Source: Anaerocaecibacter muris (GTDB taxonomy: Bacteria > Bacillota > Clostridia > Christensenellales > Pumilibacteraceae). From it: a stretch of DNA of 64,000 nt. The position numbers and the translations under genes were made by a program. Under the pieces are notes generated by a model. That model ran no database searches, was not told where the DNA came from, and saw only the letters and a program-made list of their open reading frames with translations. Positions 26,994 through 34,955 of this stretch are shown one piece after another; the stretch's first letter is position 1; each line of letters starts with the position of its first letter. The stretch is from positions 1 through 64,000 of the forward strand of contig NZ_CALPCE010000002.1 of the NCBI RefSeq assembly GCF_943192945.1, given 5' to 3'.

Positions 26994-27098
26994 ACGCCGA
27001 TTTTTGCCCGATTGCGCGACGTTTATACGCCGCGGGCGCAACAAAAAGCGGACGTTTAAAATAAACGTTACAAGGCAATAAGTAAACGGAGGAATTAT

Positions 27099-28403
27099 AT
27101 GTCTTGGATTGATATCAGTATAATAGCGTTGATTGTGCTTTTGGGATTGGTCGGCGTGTTTAAAGGCTTTAAAAAGTCGGTATTGGCTTTGGGCGCGTTC
27201 TTGATTGCGTTCCTTTTGGCGTTTTTCCTCGCAAACGTCATTGCGGAAGCGTTGCTCGGCATAGAGGGCGTTAAGACGTTCGTGCTCGGCAACGGGTTCG
27301 GCGAAAAGTCGGACTTTTCGCTTGCCAAATGGATTTACGGGTCTTTGGGCGATGGCAATTATTCTCCGTTCCTGCTCGAAAACTTCTACAAACCCATTGC
27401 CGAAATTATTGACAAAGCAAACATTGTCGGTGTGGACGCGGCGCAGGGCACGGCTTTATATCTTGCGTTCATCATGTTCTCGGCGATCTGCGGCGTGGGA
27501 ATTTTTATGATCGCGCGGCTGTTGCTCGTTATAGTCACCGTCATTATCAAATCGTATATAGGCAAAAAGAAATCGCCGCTGTCCCGCTTGTCGGGCTTTG
27601 TGCTCGGCGCGGCGCGCGGCGCGCTGTGGGCGTTTGCCATTACGCTCGTGTTTTCGTGCTTCGGCGGGCTTACGTTTATGCCCGCGTTCGGTTATGTCGA
27701 GGCGGAGTACGAACACAAGAGCGCGGTATTCTGCCAGCATTTCAATAAGGGCGCGTACTATATCCGCAACAAGCTGTTTTTGCCCGATAAGGATATGTAC
27801 GGTCGGCTCGTCGAGCTTGTGTTCAAAAAGGAAAGCGGGGACGACCCCAACGCCGAAAAACTTACGGGCGCGCGGCTCGAACTGTTTATCAATTTGAGCA
27901 ACCTTAACTACGAAAACCAACCGTGGATTATCGACCCGTCCACGCAAAAACGCGTGTTCGACGAAAATAACGCCAATCCGTACAGGGCGGCGGACTTTGC
28001 CGATGTCGGGTTTGACCGCGCTATACAAGCGATACTCGACTACAATGCGCAAGCCGCGGCGTTCGTCGATGACGAAGTCAACTTCACGGAAACCACCGAA
28101 ACGGAGTTCAAAGCGTACAACGACATAATCCAGAACAAGGCGAACTCGGTCTATGTCAAAACAAACGCGCTGTTCACCGCGTTGAAAGGATACAAAACGG
28201 ATTACGAATACGGCAAGACCTTGACCGAAACGCAAGCGATAGAAACTTGGAACAACACCACGTTGAGCAACGATTACAACAATATCCGCAATATCATAAA
28301 CGACATAGCGGACTTGTACAACGGAATAGAGGTGTTTGCCGAGTATCCCGACCTTACCGACTTAATACCCGAAAGAGTGAGCGCGGGAAATAACGGGCAG
28401 TAG
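27099..28403 (+). CDS. CvpA-like membrane protein with long C-terminal domain
   Basis: 434 residues. The first 210 or so follow CvpA (colicin V production) proteins: a membrane start MSWIDISIIALIVLLGLVGV, the FKGFKKS turn, and further helices near 28-50, 125-150 and 175-200. The remainder is a soluble, Asn/Asp/Thr-rich helical domain without a known motif. GGAGG lies before the ATG. In other Firmicutes CvpA has been tied to purine metabolism or envelope integrity. purF lies 620 bases downstream on the same strand but behind its own promoter and a terminator. Confidence 0.78.
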   Translation: MSWIDISIIALIVLLGLVGVFKGFKKSVLALGAFLIAFLLAFFLANVIAEALLGIEGVKTFVLGNGFGEKSDFSLAKWIYGSLGDGNYSPFLLENFYKPIAEIIDKANIVGVDAAQGTALYLAFIMFSAICGVGIFMIARLLLVIVTVIIKSYIGKKKSPLSRLSGFVLGAARGALWAFAITLVFSCFGGLTFMPAFGYVEAEYEHKSAVFCQHFNKGAYYIRNKLFLPDKDMYGRLVELVFKKESGDDPNAEKLTGARLELFINLSNLNYENQPWIIDPSTQKRVFDENNANPYRAADFADVGFDRAIQAILDYNAQAAAFVDDEVNFTETTETEFKAYNDIIQNKANSVYVKTNALFTALKGYKTDYEYGKTLTETQAIETWNNTTLSNDYNNIRNIINDIADLYNGIEVFAEYPDLTDLIPERVSAGNNGQ

Positions 28404-28423
28404 ATAATAAGTAATGTAAAAGG

Positions 28424-28460
28424 CGCAAGGCTTGTGATATATCGCAAGCCTTGATTTTTG
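28424..28460 (+). terminator. Terminator of the CvpA-like gene
   Basis: A 9-bp CAAGGCTTG/CAAGCCTTG stem followed by a T-rich run. Confidence 0.85.
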
Positions 28461-28483
28461 TGTGGTTGATTTTAAATAGGGCG

Positions 28484-28843
28484 GCTGTCGCCTTGATTTC
28501 TCCGCCAATCATAGATTGGATTTATTTCGTGTGTTTACTTTAATAGCCGATTGAGTTTTCACCCGATTAAGTGCATGCGTAAAGTTATGGCGCTTCGGTC
28601 GAAATGATGGGGGGATTAAGATAATAAATAATAGATAAAAGATAATAGTTGCGGAAGTTTTGCTCTTCGCAAAACTTGATTAGAGTATATAGAAAAGAAA
28701 TGCTTATACTCCCATCATTTCGAGCTTGTCGAGAAATCAAGGCGAACCGCCGCAGAGTAGTAAAGCAAAACAAAAAATCATGCGGCTAACGCCTTGATTT
28801 CTCCGCTACGTTCGCTGACGCTCACTTCGGTCGAAATGATGGG
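28484..28843. repeat. Palindromic repeat elements, same family as the 24 kb array
   Basis: One left-truncated long unit (28484-28614) is followed by a complete short unit at 28711-28843. The short unit has perfect 13-bp terminal inverted repeats (CCCATCATTTCGA / TCGAAATGATGGG) and an inner 14-bp inverted repeat (GAGAAATCAAGGCG at 28731-28744 with CGCCTTGATTTCTC at 28790-28803). At 133 bases it resembles a miniature inverted-repeat element. It contains no gene. Confidence 0.88.
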
Positions 28844-28921
28844 GAGGTGATAAGGGCAAGGCGATTCCGCTACTCTGATTTACAAAAAATCGGGAAATTG
28901 TCGTGCACAGCCTTTTGGCGG

Positions 28922-28950
28922 TTGCAAAAAACGCGCGAATATGATACAAT
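28922..28950 (+). promoter_or_regulatory. purF promoter
   Basis: TTGCAA, 17 bases, TACAAT, 72 bases before the purF ATG. No purine riboswitch is evident in the leader. Confidence 0.75.
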
Positions 28951-29022
28951 ACATGTGCGCGCCGTGCTTAACTTTTTCTGTGCGGCGGGCGATAACCGAC
29001 ACTTATTACAAAGGCGGACACA

Positions 29023-30387
29023 ATGATTCACGAAGAATGCGGAGTAATGGGCGCTTATGACTTTGACGGCGGCGACGTTGCGCTCGACCTGTATCACGGG
29101 CTGTATACATTACAGCACCGCGGTCAAGAGAGTTGCGGCATAGTAACCAACGACTATGTCAAGCTGTACACGGTCAAGGGTAAAGGGCTTGTCAACGAAG
29201 TTTTTACAAAGTACAATCTTCCCACGCTCAAAGGGAAAATCGGCGTGGGGCATGTGCTTTACGGCTACACGGGCGAGGAGAACGACGGCGTTCAACCCAT
29301 AGTGTCGCGCTATTGCAAGGGGTCGATGACCATTTGCATGAACGGCACTATTACTAATTACGACGAACTGCGTTCGGAGTTGGAAAGCCGCGGCGCTATT
29401 TTTCAGTCGTCCAGTCATGCGGAAATGGTAATGAACATGGTCGCCGTTGCGCGCACGCAGACGCACAGCGCGGAGGAAGCAATGCTCGCCACCGCCGCCA
29501 AGCTGAAAGGCGCGTTTTCCATAGTGCTTATGAGCCCCAAAAAACTTATGGCGGTGCGCGACCCTTACGGGTTTAAGCCGCTGTCGCTCGGCAAGCGCGG
29601 CAATGCGTACTTCTTTGCGTCGGAAACTGCGGCGTTCGACGTTATAAGAGCGCAGACCGTTTGCGACGTGCGCCCCGGGGAACTGATTAAAATCGACGAC
29701 AACGGCGTTACGCATTTCGATAGCATGGTGGGCAAGGTCAAGCCCGCGCAGTGCATATTCGAGTACGTGTACTTTGCGCGTCCCGATTCGTACATAGACG
29801 GCAAAAGCGTTTATAAAGCGCGCATAGATATAGGCAGAGAGCTGTACAAAGCCGCGCCCGCGCAGGCGGATATTGTTATCGGCGTGCCCAGTTCGGGCTT
29901 GCATTTCGCGCTCGGCTATTCTTACGAGAGCGGGATAAGTTATGTTGACGGATTGATGAAAAATTCTTACGTCGGCAGAACGTTTATAAAAGGCACGGAC
30001 GAAATTCGCCGCGAAGCCGTGTCCATTAAGCTCAACGCTTTGCGCGGCGCGATAGAGGGCAAGAGCGTGGTGCTTGTAGACGATTCTATCGTCCGCGGCA
30101 CGACCAGCGCAAACCTTATTCGCTTGGTCAAGGACGCAGGCGCGAAAGCGGTGCATATGCGCATAGCTTCGCCGCCGTTCGTGTACTCCTGTCCTTACGG
30201 CTCGGATATTCCCGAACGCAAGGCGCTTGCCGCAGTGCGTATGAGTGTGGAAGAAATACGCAAGTCCATAGATGCCGATTCGCTCGGATACTTGCCTATG
30301 TCGGCTTTTGCGCGCGCGGGGCTTGCGGACAGATATTGCGACGCTTGCTTTACGGGCAAATATCCCGACGGCGCGGAGAGCAGATAG
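29023..30387 (+). CDS. purF: Amidophosphoribosyltransferase
   Basis: First committed step of purine synthesis: PRPP and glutamine to phosphoribosylamine. The 454-residue product has a short propeptide (MIHEE) before the catalytic N-nucleophile Cys6 (CGV), as in Bacillus PurF. Also visible are LYTLQHRGQES, the PRPP motif VVLVDDSIVRGTTS near 347-360, and cysteines near the C-terminus that could hold an iron-sulfur cluster (SCPYG and YCDACFTG). No other pur genes are adjacent, which is unusual since purF is normally in a purine cluster. The ribosome site is weak (AAAGG). Confidence 0.95.
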   Translation: MIHEECGVMGAYDFDGGDVALDLYHGLYTLQHRGQESCGIVTNDYVKLYTVKGKGLVNEVFTKYNLPTLKGKIGVGHVLYGYTGEENDGVQPIVSRYCKGSMTICMNGTITNYDELRSELESRGAIFQSSSHAEMVMNMVAVARTQTHSAEEAMLATAAKLKGAFSIVLMSPKKLMAVRDPYGFKPLSLGKRGNAYFFASETAAFDVIRAQTVCDVRPGELIKIDDNGVTHFDSMVGKVKPAQCIFEYVYFARPDSYIDGKSVYKARIDIGRELYKAAPAQADIVIGVPSSGLHFALGYSYESGISYVDGLMKNSYVGRTFIKGTDEIRREAVSIKLNALRGAIEGKSVVLVDDSIVRGTTSANLIRLVKDAGAKAVHMRIASPPFVYSCPYGSDIPERKALAAVRMSVEEIRKSIDADSLGYLPMSAFARAGLADRYCDACFTGKYPDGAESR

Positions 30388-30388
30388 A

Positions 30389-31174
30389 GTGGACGACCGC
30401 TTGCAACCCGAACAATCGAACGGCGCGGACGGCGCGACCGAAAAGTCCCAAGCCGACGACATGCGCGCGAGGTTTTCGCAGACGTTGCGTGATCGCGCGC
30501 AAAAAATAACGAGCGTGCGCAACGACGTTTTTACGACCAAGGCGTGGCAGCTCGCGCTCAATTTTTTGCTGGGCGGCGCGGCGGTCGCTATGCTTATTAT
30601 TTCCATGGTCGCCGACGGAACTTTGGCGACGGTGGGCGCGATTGTCGGAGTTGTGCTTATTATAATAGTCGTGGTGTACAATTACGCGTTGCGCGTGATG
30701 TTCCCGATGAGCTTTTTGCAGTATACTTACATTGACAGGTCGAGCGGCAAGCGATATTGTTTTCAGGTGCTGTCAAAAACGCGCACGGCGTTTTCGGACG
30801 GCGAAAATATTATAGAAGTCGATCGCGGCGAGGCGTTGCGGCTGGAAAGAATGAGTTGCGCGCGCTATCGCTTCGACTTTTTTGCCGATATGGACGCGGA
30901 TATGCGCATAGGCAAGGTTGACAGGGAAATATACAAAGGCTCGGTCGAAATCGACGGCAAGCGGCACAAGTGCAAGATTGTCTTTAAAGACGGCAGACCG
31001 CTTTACGGTTCGGTGGGCGGCGGGCGTATCAAATACTTCGACATAAACGACACAAAAAACAAGTTCGTCGTGCCTGCCGATCTCAAACGCGCGGTCAAGT
31101 GGTTCGGCGTGGACTTCCCCAAACTTCAAGGGCTTTATGTCCGCGACGATATAAAAGACGTTACCAAGCAATGA
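30389..31174 (+). CDS. Two-helix membrane protein of unknown function
   Basis: 261 residues from the GTG at 30389, which has GGAG 11 bases upstream inside the end of purF and begins 1 base after the purF stop. It is therefore probably translated with purF. About 45 charged residues precede two membrane helices (about 53-75 and 79-102). A soluble beta-rich domain of about 150 residues follows, with alternating strands (FQVLSKTRTAFSDGENIIEV). No family recognised. Confidence 0.65.
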   Translation: MDDRLQPEQSNGADGATEKSQADDMRARFSQTLRDRAQKITSVRNDVFTTKAWQLALNFLLGGAAVAMLIISMVADGTLATVGAIVGVVLIIIVVVYNYALRVMFPMSFLQYTYIDRSSGKRYCFQVLSKTRTAFSDGENIIEVDRGEALRLERMSCARYRFDFFADMDADMRIGKVDREIYKGSVEIDGKRHKCKIVFKDGRPLYGSVGGGRIKYFDINDTKNKFVVPADLKRAVKWFGVDFPKLQGLYVRDDIKDVTKQ

Positions 31175-31447
31175 TATAAAGTAAATATTTATCGATACTT
31201 CGGCGTTACGACGCGCGTGCTCTAAATCGGTGCGCGCGTTTTATGTCGGCGTATTCAGTCGTGAGCGGTGGGTTTTTATTGACATTTTCGGTTGCGCGTT
31301 GGCGGGCGTTTTTGCTTGACGGATTTTTGCGCCGCGCCGTGCGTGCGGTTTTTGCTATTAGGCATGCCGACAACATTCGCGCCGCATAGCATAAATATAA
31401 CAAAACGCGGCATACATTATACGGTATTATTGCGTGTAGGTGGAGTT

Positions 31448-33019
31448 ATGCTGTACGAAAAAAAGATGCTTATATTATCGGGCGACGGCAAAGGCGTCGT
31501 GCTTATAGAAAAGAGCGCGCAGGGCGTAAAGTTCTCTTTGCGCACGTTCGACATGCCGCGGTGCGACGATCTTAAAGCGGGTATTGTCACCCGAACGTCT
31601 GTGTTTGTGCGCGATCTGCCGAGCGGAAACAATCCCGCCGCGGTGTTCTCGGTCAATGCGGGCAACATCGACGAATTGCACTTCGCCGTTTTCGACAAAC
31701 ATTTGCGGCTGTACGGCACTAACGGCAAGCGCATGTGGGAAGCCAACCTGATGGACTTGTTAAACAAGAACGATCGGCGCGCGCCCGTGCTAACGGGCAC
31801 GCCCGCCGCCGCGCTTCCGCCCATTGCGCCGCGCCCGCAGGTTTTGCCCATGCCCGACGGCACGGGTATTCCGCAGTCGCGCTTGGCGATTTACGGCGAC
31901 GAGGCGATTGCCGAATCCGATTTTTATACGCCCATAGATTTTCAATCGCGTATGAGCGAAGTGGACGGGTTTCTCGACACGCCGCGCGTGCTCGACGGGC
32001 TTGCGCCGCGCGTCGTGCCGCCGCCCAATATCCCCGCGCGCAATCTTGTCGCCGCCGAAACGACCGCCGCGCTCGACGGCAGCCGTGCCGACAGCACGTC
32101 GAACATGCAAGCCGAACAAGCGGACAGCCCGTCCGTCGAGGTGGATTTTTCCGCAGCGGACGCGCCGACGGACGATCGGAGGGAAACAGCCGAAACGACT
32201 GTGACCGACAGCGACTTGACCGAGGAATTGGGCGAACTTGCGGAGGACGTCGAGCCGTTCGGCGCGATAGCAAACGCTCAAACGGACGATAATACGCAGT
32301 ATTCGCAAAGTCAACCGCAACCGTCGCCCGTCGGCGAAGCAGATACGGACGCGACGCAATATGTTGTCGAAACCGCGCCGACCGACGCGCCTGCGCAAAC
32401 AGAGCAACATACGCGCACCGATAGGCACGAGCAACAGGCGCAATCGATACAGACTGTCAAACAGACTCAACCCGTTAAGTCGGACAATTTTGTTGAGACT
32501 TCGCAACCCGCTGTGACGGCAACGCCCGTAGCGCCGACTCAAATCGAAGCCGCCGCGACGGTTGCGGCGCGGGCGGAGGAAAGTTACGACGGCGATATGC
32601 CGTGGGCACTCGCGGCGAGGTGGTTAAAGAACCGCACAAAGCGCATGCCGCTTGTACGCAAAGAGAACGTGCGCAAAACTCCCGTAAACGACAGCGTAAG
32701 GTTTTTGCGCAAGTCCGATTTTTTCGAGCGGGCGCGCGCCGACATAGATAAGCTGTTTGCCAACGCCGAAAAGGACAAAGAACTGGGCGATTTGTTGACC
32801 GATATGGAGTGGGTGAAAGTTGCGTTCGACGGGCACAAAATTTCCGTCGGGCGCGCGGGCAATGCGTTTTTGTGTTATGCCGTCGGCGGCGTGTACGAAA
32901 AGGTTTCGCCGCTCGGCGACGAGGCGCAATGGTTGCCGTCGCAACGCGAAACGCCGACGGGCAACGGGTATTGGCTGATTTTCCAAAACCTCGCCGACGG
33001 GCAAATTATAAAAAATTAG
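31448..33019 (+). CDS. Unknown protein with two small end domains and a long disordered middle
   Basis: 523 residues from the ATG at 31448 (GGAG 4 bases upstream). The first 100 form a compact beta-rich domain (MLILSGDGKGVVLIE). Residues about 110-390 are Ala/Pro/Thr/Gln/Glu-rich and low-complexity, hence probably disordered. The last 130 form a second globular domain containing DMPWALAARWLKNRT and GNGYWLIFQNL. No signal peptide or membrane helix is clear. The layout suggests a scaffold or tether between two partners; this is inference. It precedes ispE but a promoter separates them. Confidence 0.6.
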   Translation: MLYEKKMLILSGDGKGVVLIEKSAQGVKFSLRTFDMPRCDDLKAGIVTRTSVFVRDLPSGNNPAAVFSVNAGNIDELHFAVFDKHLRLYGTNGKRMWEANLMDLLNKNDRRAPVLTGTPAAALPPIAPRPQVLPMPDGTGIPQSRLAIYGDEAIAESDFYTPIDFQSRMSEVDGFLDTPRVLDGLAPRVVPPPNIPARNLVAAETTAALDGSRADSTSNMQAEQADSPSVEVDFSAADAPTDDRRETAETTVTDSDLTEELGELAEDVEPFGAIANAQTDDNTQYSQSQPQPSPVGEADTDATQYVVETAPTDAPAQTEQHTRTDRHEQQAQSIQTVKQTQPVKSDNFVETSQPAVTATPVAPTQIEAAATVAARAEESYDGDMPWALAARWLKNRTKRMPLVRKENVRKTPVNDSVRFLRKSDFFERARADIDKLFANAEKDKELGDLLTDMEWVKVAFDGHKISVGRAGNAFLCYAVGGVYEKVSPLGDEAQWLPSQRETPTGNGYWLIFQNLADGQIIKN

Positions 33020-33108
33020 CGGTTTGACATTTTTTAAGCGATAATATGGGCGGCGCGATATGCTGTATCGGGCGGGGTTGCTCGGAGACAAATAATTCCG
33101 CCGCGGCG

Positions 33109-33137
33109 TTGACATTGCGCGGCGGCGGTGGTATAAT
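33109..33137 (+). promoter_or_regulatory. ispE promoter, leaderless type
   Basis: TTGACA, 17 bases, TATAAT, then 6 bases to the ATG at 33144, with no ribosome site. Confidence 0.88.
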
Positions 33138-33143
33138 CGTTGC

Positions 33144-34016
33144 ATGGGACAAAGCGTAAGACTTCGAGCGTTTGCCAAAGCAAATTTATCGCTCAATATT
33201 ACAGGCAAAAACAAAGACAGCGGACTGCACGAACTGGACAGCGTAATGCTGTCGCTCGACGCGTTCGACACCGTGACAGTGACAGAGCGGAGCGACGATA
33301 AAATCAACGTGCGGTTTGTCAACGCCGATATAGGCGAGGACAACACGGCGGCAAAAGCGGCGCGCGCCGTTCAAGCCGTGATAGGCGGCGGTTGGGATAT
33401 TACCGTCGAAAAGGGCATACCTATCGGCGCGGGGCTGGGCGGATCGTCCGCCGACGGCGCGGCGGTGTTGCGCGCGCTCGACGTTATGTATAAACTTCCC
33501 GCGCGCGGCGTGGACATGCGCAATGTTGCGTTATCCGTCGGGTCGGACGTTCCGTTCATGCTTACGGGCGGGCTTGCGCGCGTTCGCGGCACGGGCGAGG
33601 ATTTGTTTTTTATAGAGAACAAAGCGGAGCTGTTTATCGTCGGGCTGATGTCGGGCGAGGTTTCGACTGCGCGCGCTTATGCGGAATTCGATCGCTTGCA
33701 CGAGAGCGGCGCGTTCTGTCCGACCGATAACGACAAGCTGTGCGAGCTGTTGCTGTCGGGCGACCCGTCGGCGGTCGAGCTTGCGGGCAATGCGCTGTAC
33801 GCACCCGCGTGCGAGCTTGCGCCGCAGATACAGAAAAACGCCGAGCTGTTAAAGTCGCACGGCGCGGCGGTCAATCTCACGGGCTCGGGCGGTATGGTGC
33901 TCGGCTATTTTACCGATATACAAAAGTTTGCGGCTTGCGCACGCGCACTCGGCGGCATGCAAGGCTTTTACGTTTTTGCGCCGACGCGTACGGGAATACT
34001 GCACGAACGGTTGTAG
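33144..34016 (+). CDS. ispE: 4-diphosphocytidyl-2-C-methyl-D-erythritol kinase
   Basis: GHMP kinase of the non-mevalonate (MEP) isoprenoid pathway. The 290 residues match the usual length. Residues 9-15 (AKANLSL) replace the family's usual AKINLFL, and the phosphate loop is PIGAGLGGSSADGAA near 94-108. A conserved GSGGMVLG appears near the C-terminus in place of the usual GSGSCVFA. It lies just before rpmH, a place usually taken by dnaA/dnaN in Firmicutes. The transcript appears leaderless. Confidence 0.94.
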   Translation: MGQSVRLRAFAKANLSLNITGKNKDSGLHELDSVMLSLDAFDTVTVTERSDDKINVRFVNADIGEDNTAAKAARAVQAVIGGGWDITVEKGIPIGAGLGGSSADGAAVLRALDVMYKLPARGVDMRNVALSVGSDVPFMLTGGLARVRGTGEDLFFIENKAELFIVGLMSGEVSTARAYAEFDRLHESGAFCPTDNDKLCELLLSGDPSAVELAGNALYAPACELAPQIQKNAELLKSHGAAVNLTGSGGMVLGYFTDIQKFAACARALGGMQGFYVFAPTRTGILHERL

Positions 34017-34115
34017 TCGCGCAGTATTTTTTATTCCGACATTGCGGCATACAAAATTCGACGTTGCGTTTGCATTATAATTCGATTAAAGTCGGGGCGG
34101 AAGGGGTTTAACCGC

Positions 34116-34144
34116 TTGACTTAAAGCGTGAATTACTGTATAAT
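34116..34144 (+). promoter_or_regulatory. Promoter of the rpmH-rnpA-yidD-yidC operon
   Basis: TTGACT, 17 bases, TATAAT; 50 bases before the rpmH ATG. Confidence 0.88.
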
Positions 34145-34194
34145 TGTCGGTAGTATGCTATTGCGGCGCAGACCGCAGATTTTCGGAGTACATT

Positions 34195-34344
34195 ATGAAA
34201 AGAACTTATCAACCCAAGAAACGTCAACAACGCAAAGTTCACGGTTTTCGTCAGAGAATGAAAACGCAGGGCGGACGCCGCGTTCTCAAACGCCGTCGCA
34301 ACAAGGGCAGAGCTCGTCTTACGCCCACGCCGCTCGGCAAATAA
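34195..34344 (+). CDS. rpmH: 50S ribosomal protein L34
   Basis: 49-residue basic ribosomal protein: [18 protein letters not shown] at the start, then [24 protein letters not shown] lies 6 bases before the ATG. It is directly followed by rnpA, whose TTG start begins at the next base after the L34 stop, the universal rpmH-rnpA order. Confidence 0.98.
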   Translation: MKRTYQPKKRQQRKVHGFRQRMKTQGGRRVLKRRRNKGRARLTPTPLGK

Positions 34345-34674
34345 TTGCTTAATAAAGCGAACAGGCTGAATAAACACGGTTCGTTTTCTTACGTCTACCG
34401 CAAGGGCAAGCGTCTGTCCGAAACGGACGTGGTTTTGATTTTTACGCCCGCGCGGTCGGTTCGGGTGGGTTTTTCGGTGTCGAATAAAGTCGGCAAAGCC
34501 GTTGTGCGCAACAAGGTTAAACGCAGACTGCGCGCGTCGGTGGGTGATCGGCTTTCTTCCATATCGGGCTGTCAGGCGATTGTCGTCGCCAATCCGTCCG
34601 CCGCGGGCAAGTCTTACGACGTGCTCGACGGCGAACTTGTCAGTCTGTTCACTCGCGCGGGGCTTATGAAATGA
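34345..34674 (+). CDS. rnpA: Ribonuclease P protein component
   Basis: 109-residue basic protein partner of the RNase P RNA in tRNA 5' maturation. Visible family parts: LNKHGSFSYVYRKGKR, VGFSVSNKVGKAVVRNKVKRRLR (the RNA-binding RNR motif), and an IVVANPSAA strand. It starts with TTG. The stop overlaps the yidD ATG by 4 bases. Confidence 0.97.
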   Translation: MLNKANRLNKHGSFSYVYRKGKRLSETDVVLIFTPARSVRVGFSVSNKVGKAVVRNKVKRRLRASVGDRLSSISGCQAIVVANPSAAGKSYDVLDGELVSLFTRAGLMK

Positions 34675-34955
34675 CTCGGCGCGGCAAACGTATTCTCGTC
34701 GATATTCTTACGTTCAGGTGGTTGTTTCTGGGGCTTGTGTACTTTTACAAAAAGTGCATATCGCCGCTGACCCCCGACGTTTGTATATACACGCCGAGCT
34801 GTTCGACCTACATGGTCACGGCTATAAAGCGGTTCGGCGTGATCAGAGGCATATTCCTCGGCACAAAGCGGTTGTTGCGTTGCGTGCCGTGGAAGGCGGG
34901 CGGGTTCGACCCCGTTCCGGACAACCCTCACGGAGATATGAAATGGCTATTTTAA
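34671..34955 (+). CDS. yidD: Membrane protein insertion efficiency factor YidD
   Basis: 94 residues with an N-terminal amphipathic membrane-associated helix and the YidD core: YKKCISPL, CIYTPSCSTYM, AIKRFGVIRG and RLLRCVPWKAGGFDPVP, including the three conserved cysteines. It overlaps both neighbours slightly, so it is translationally coupled to rnpA and yidC. Confidence 0.96.
   Translation: MTRRGKRILVDILTFRWLFLGLVYFYKKCISPLTPDVCIYTPSCSTYMVTAIKRFGVIRGIFLGTKRLLRCVPWKAGGFDPVPDNPHGDMKWLF

Noticed and set aside
28951-29022. Purine riboswitch before purF
   Set aside because: The leader is too short for the aptamer and lacks its conserved core.
29110-30681. 523-codon minus-strand frame over purF
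   Set aside because: Shadow of purF and the following gene; no start context and unnatural composition.
34000-34195. Origin of replication beside rpmH
   Set aside because: No cluster of DnaA boxes (TTATCCACA-like) is visible and dnaA is absent.
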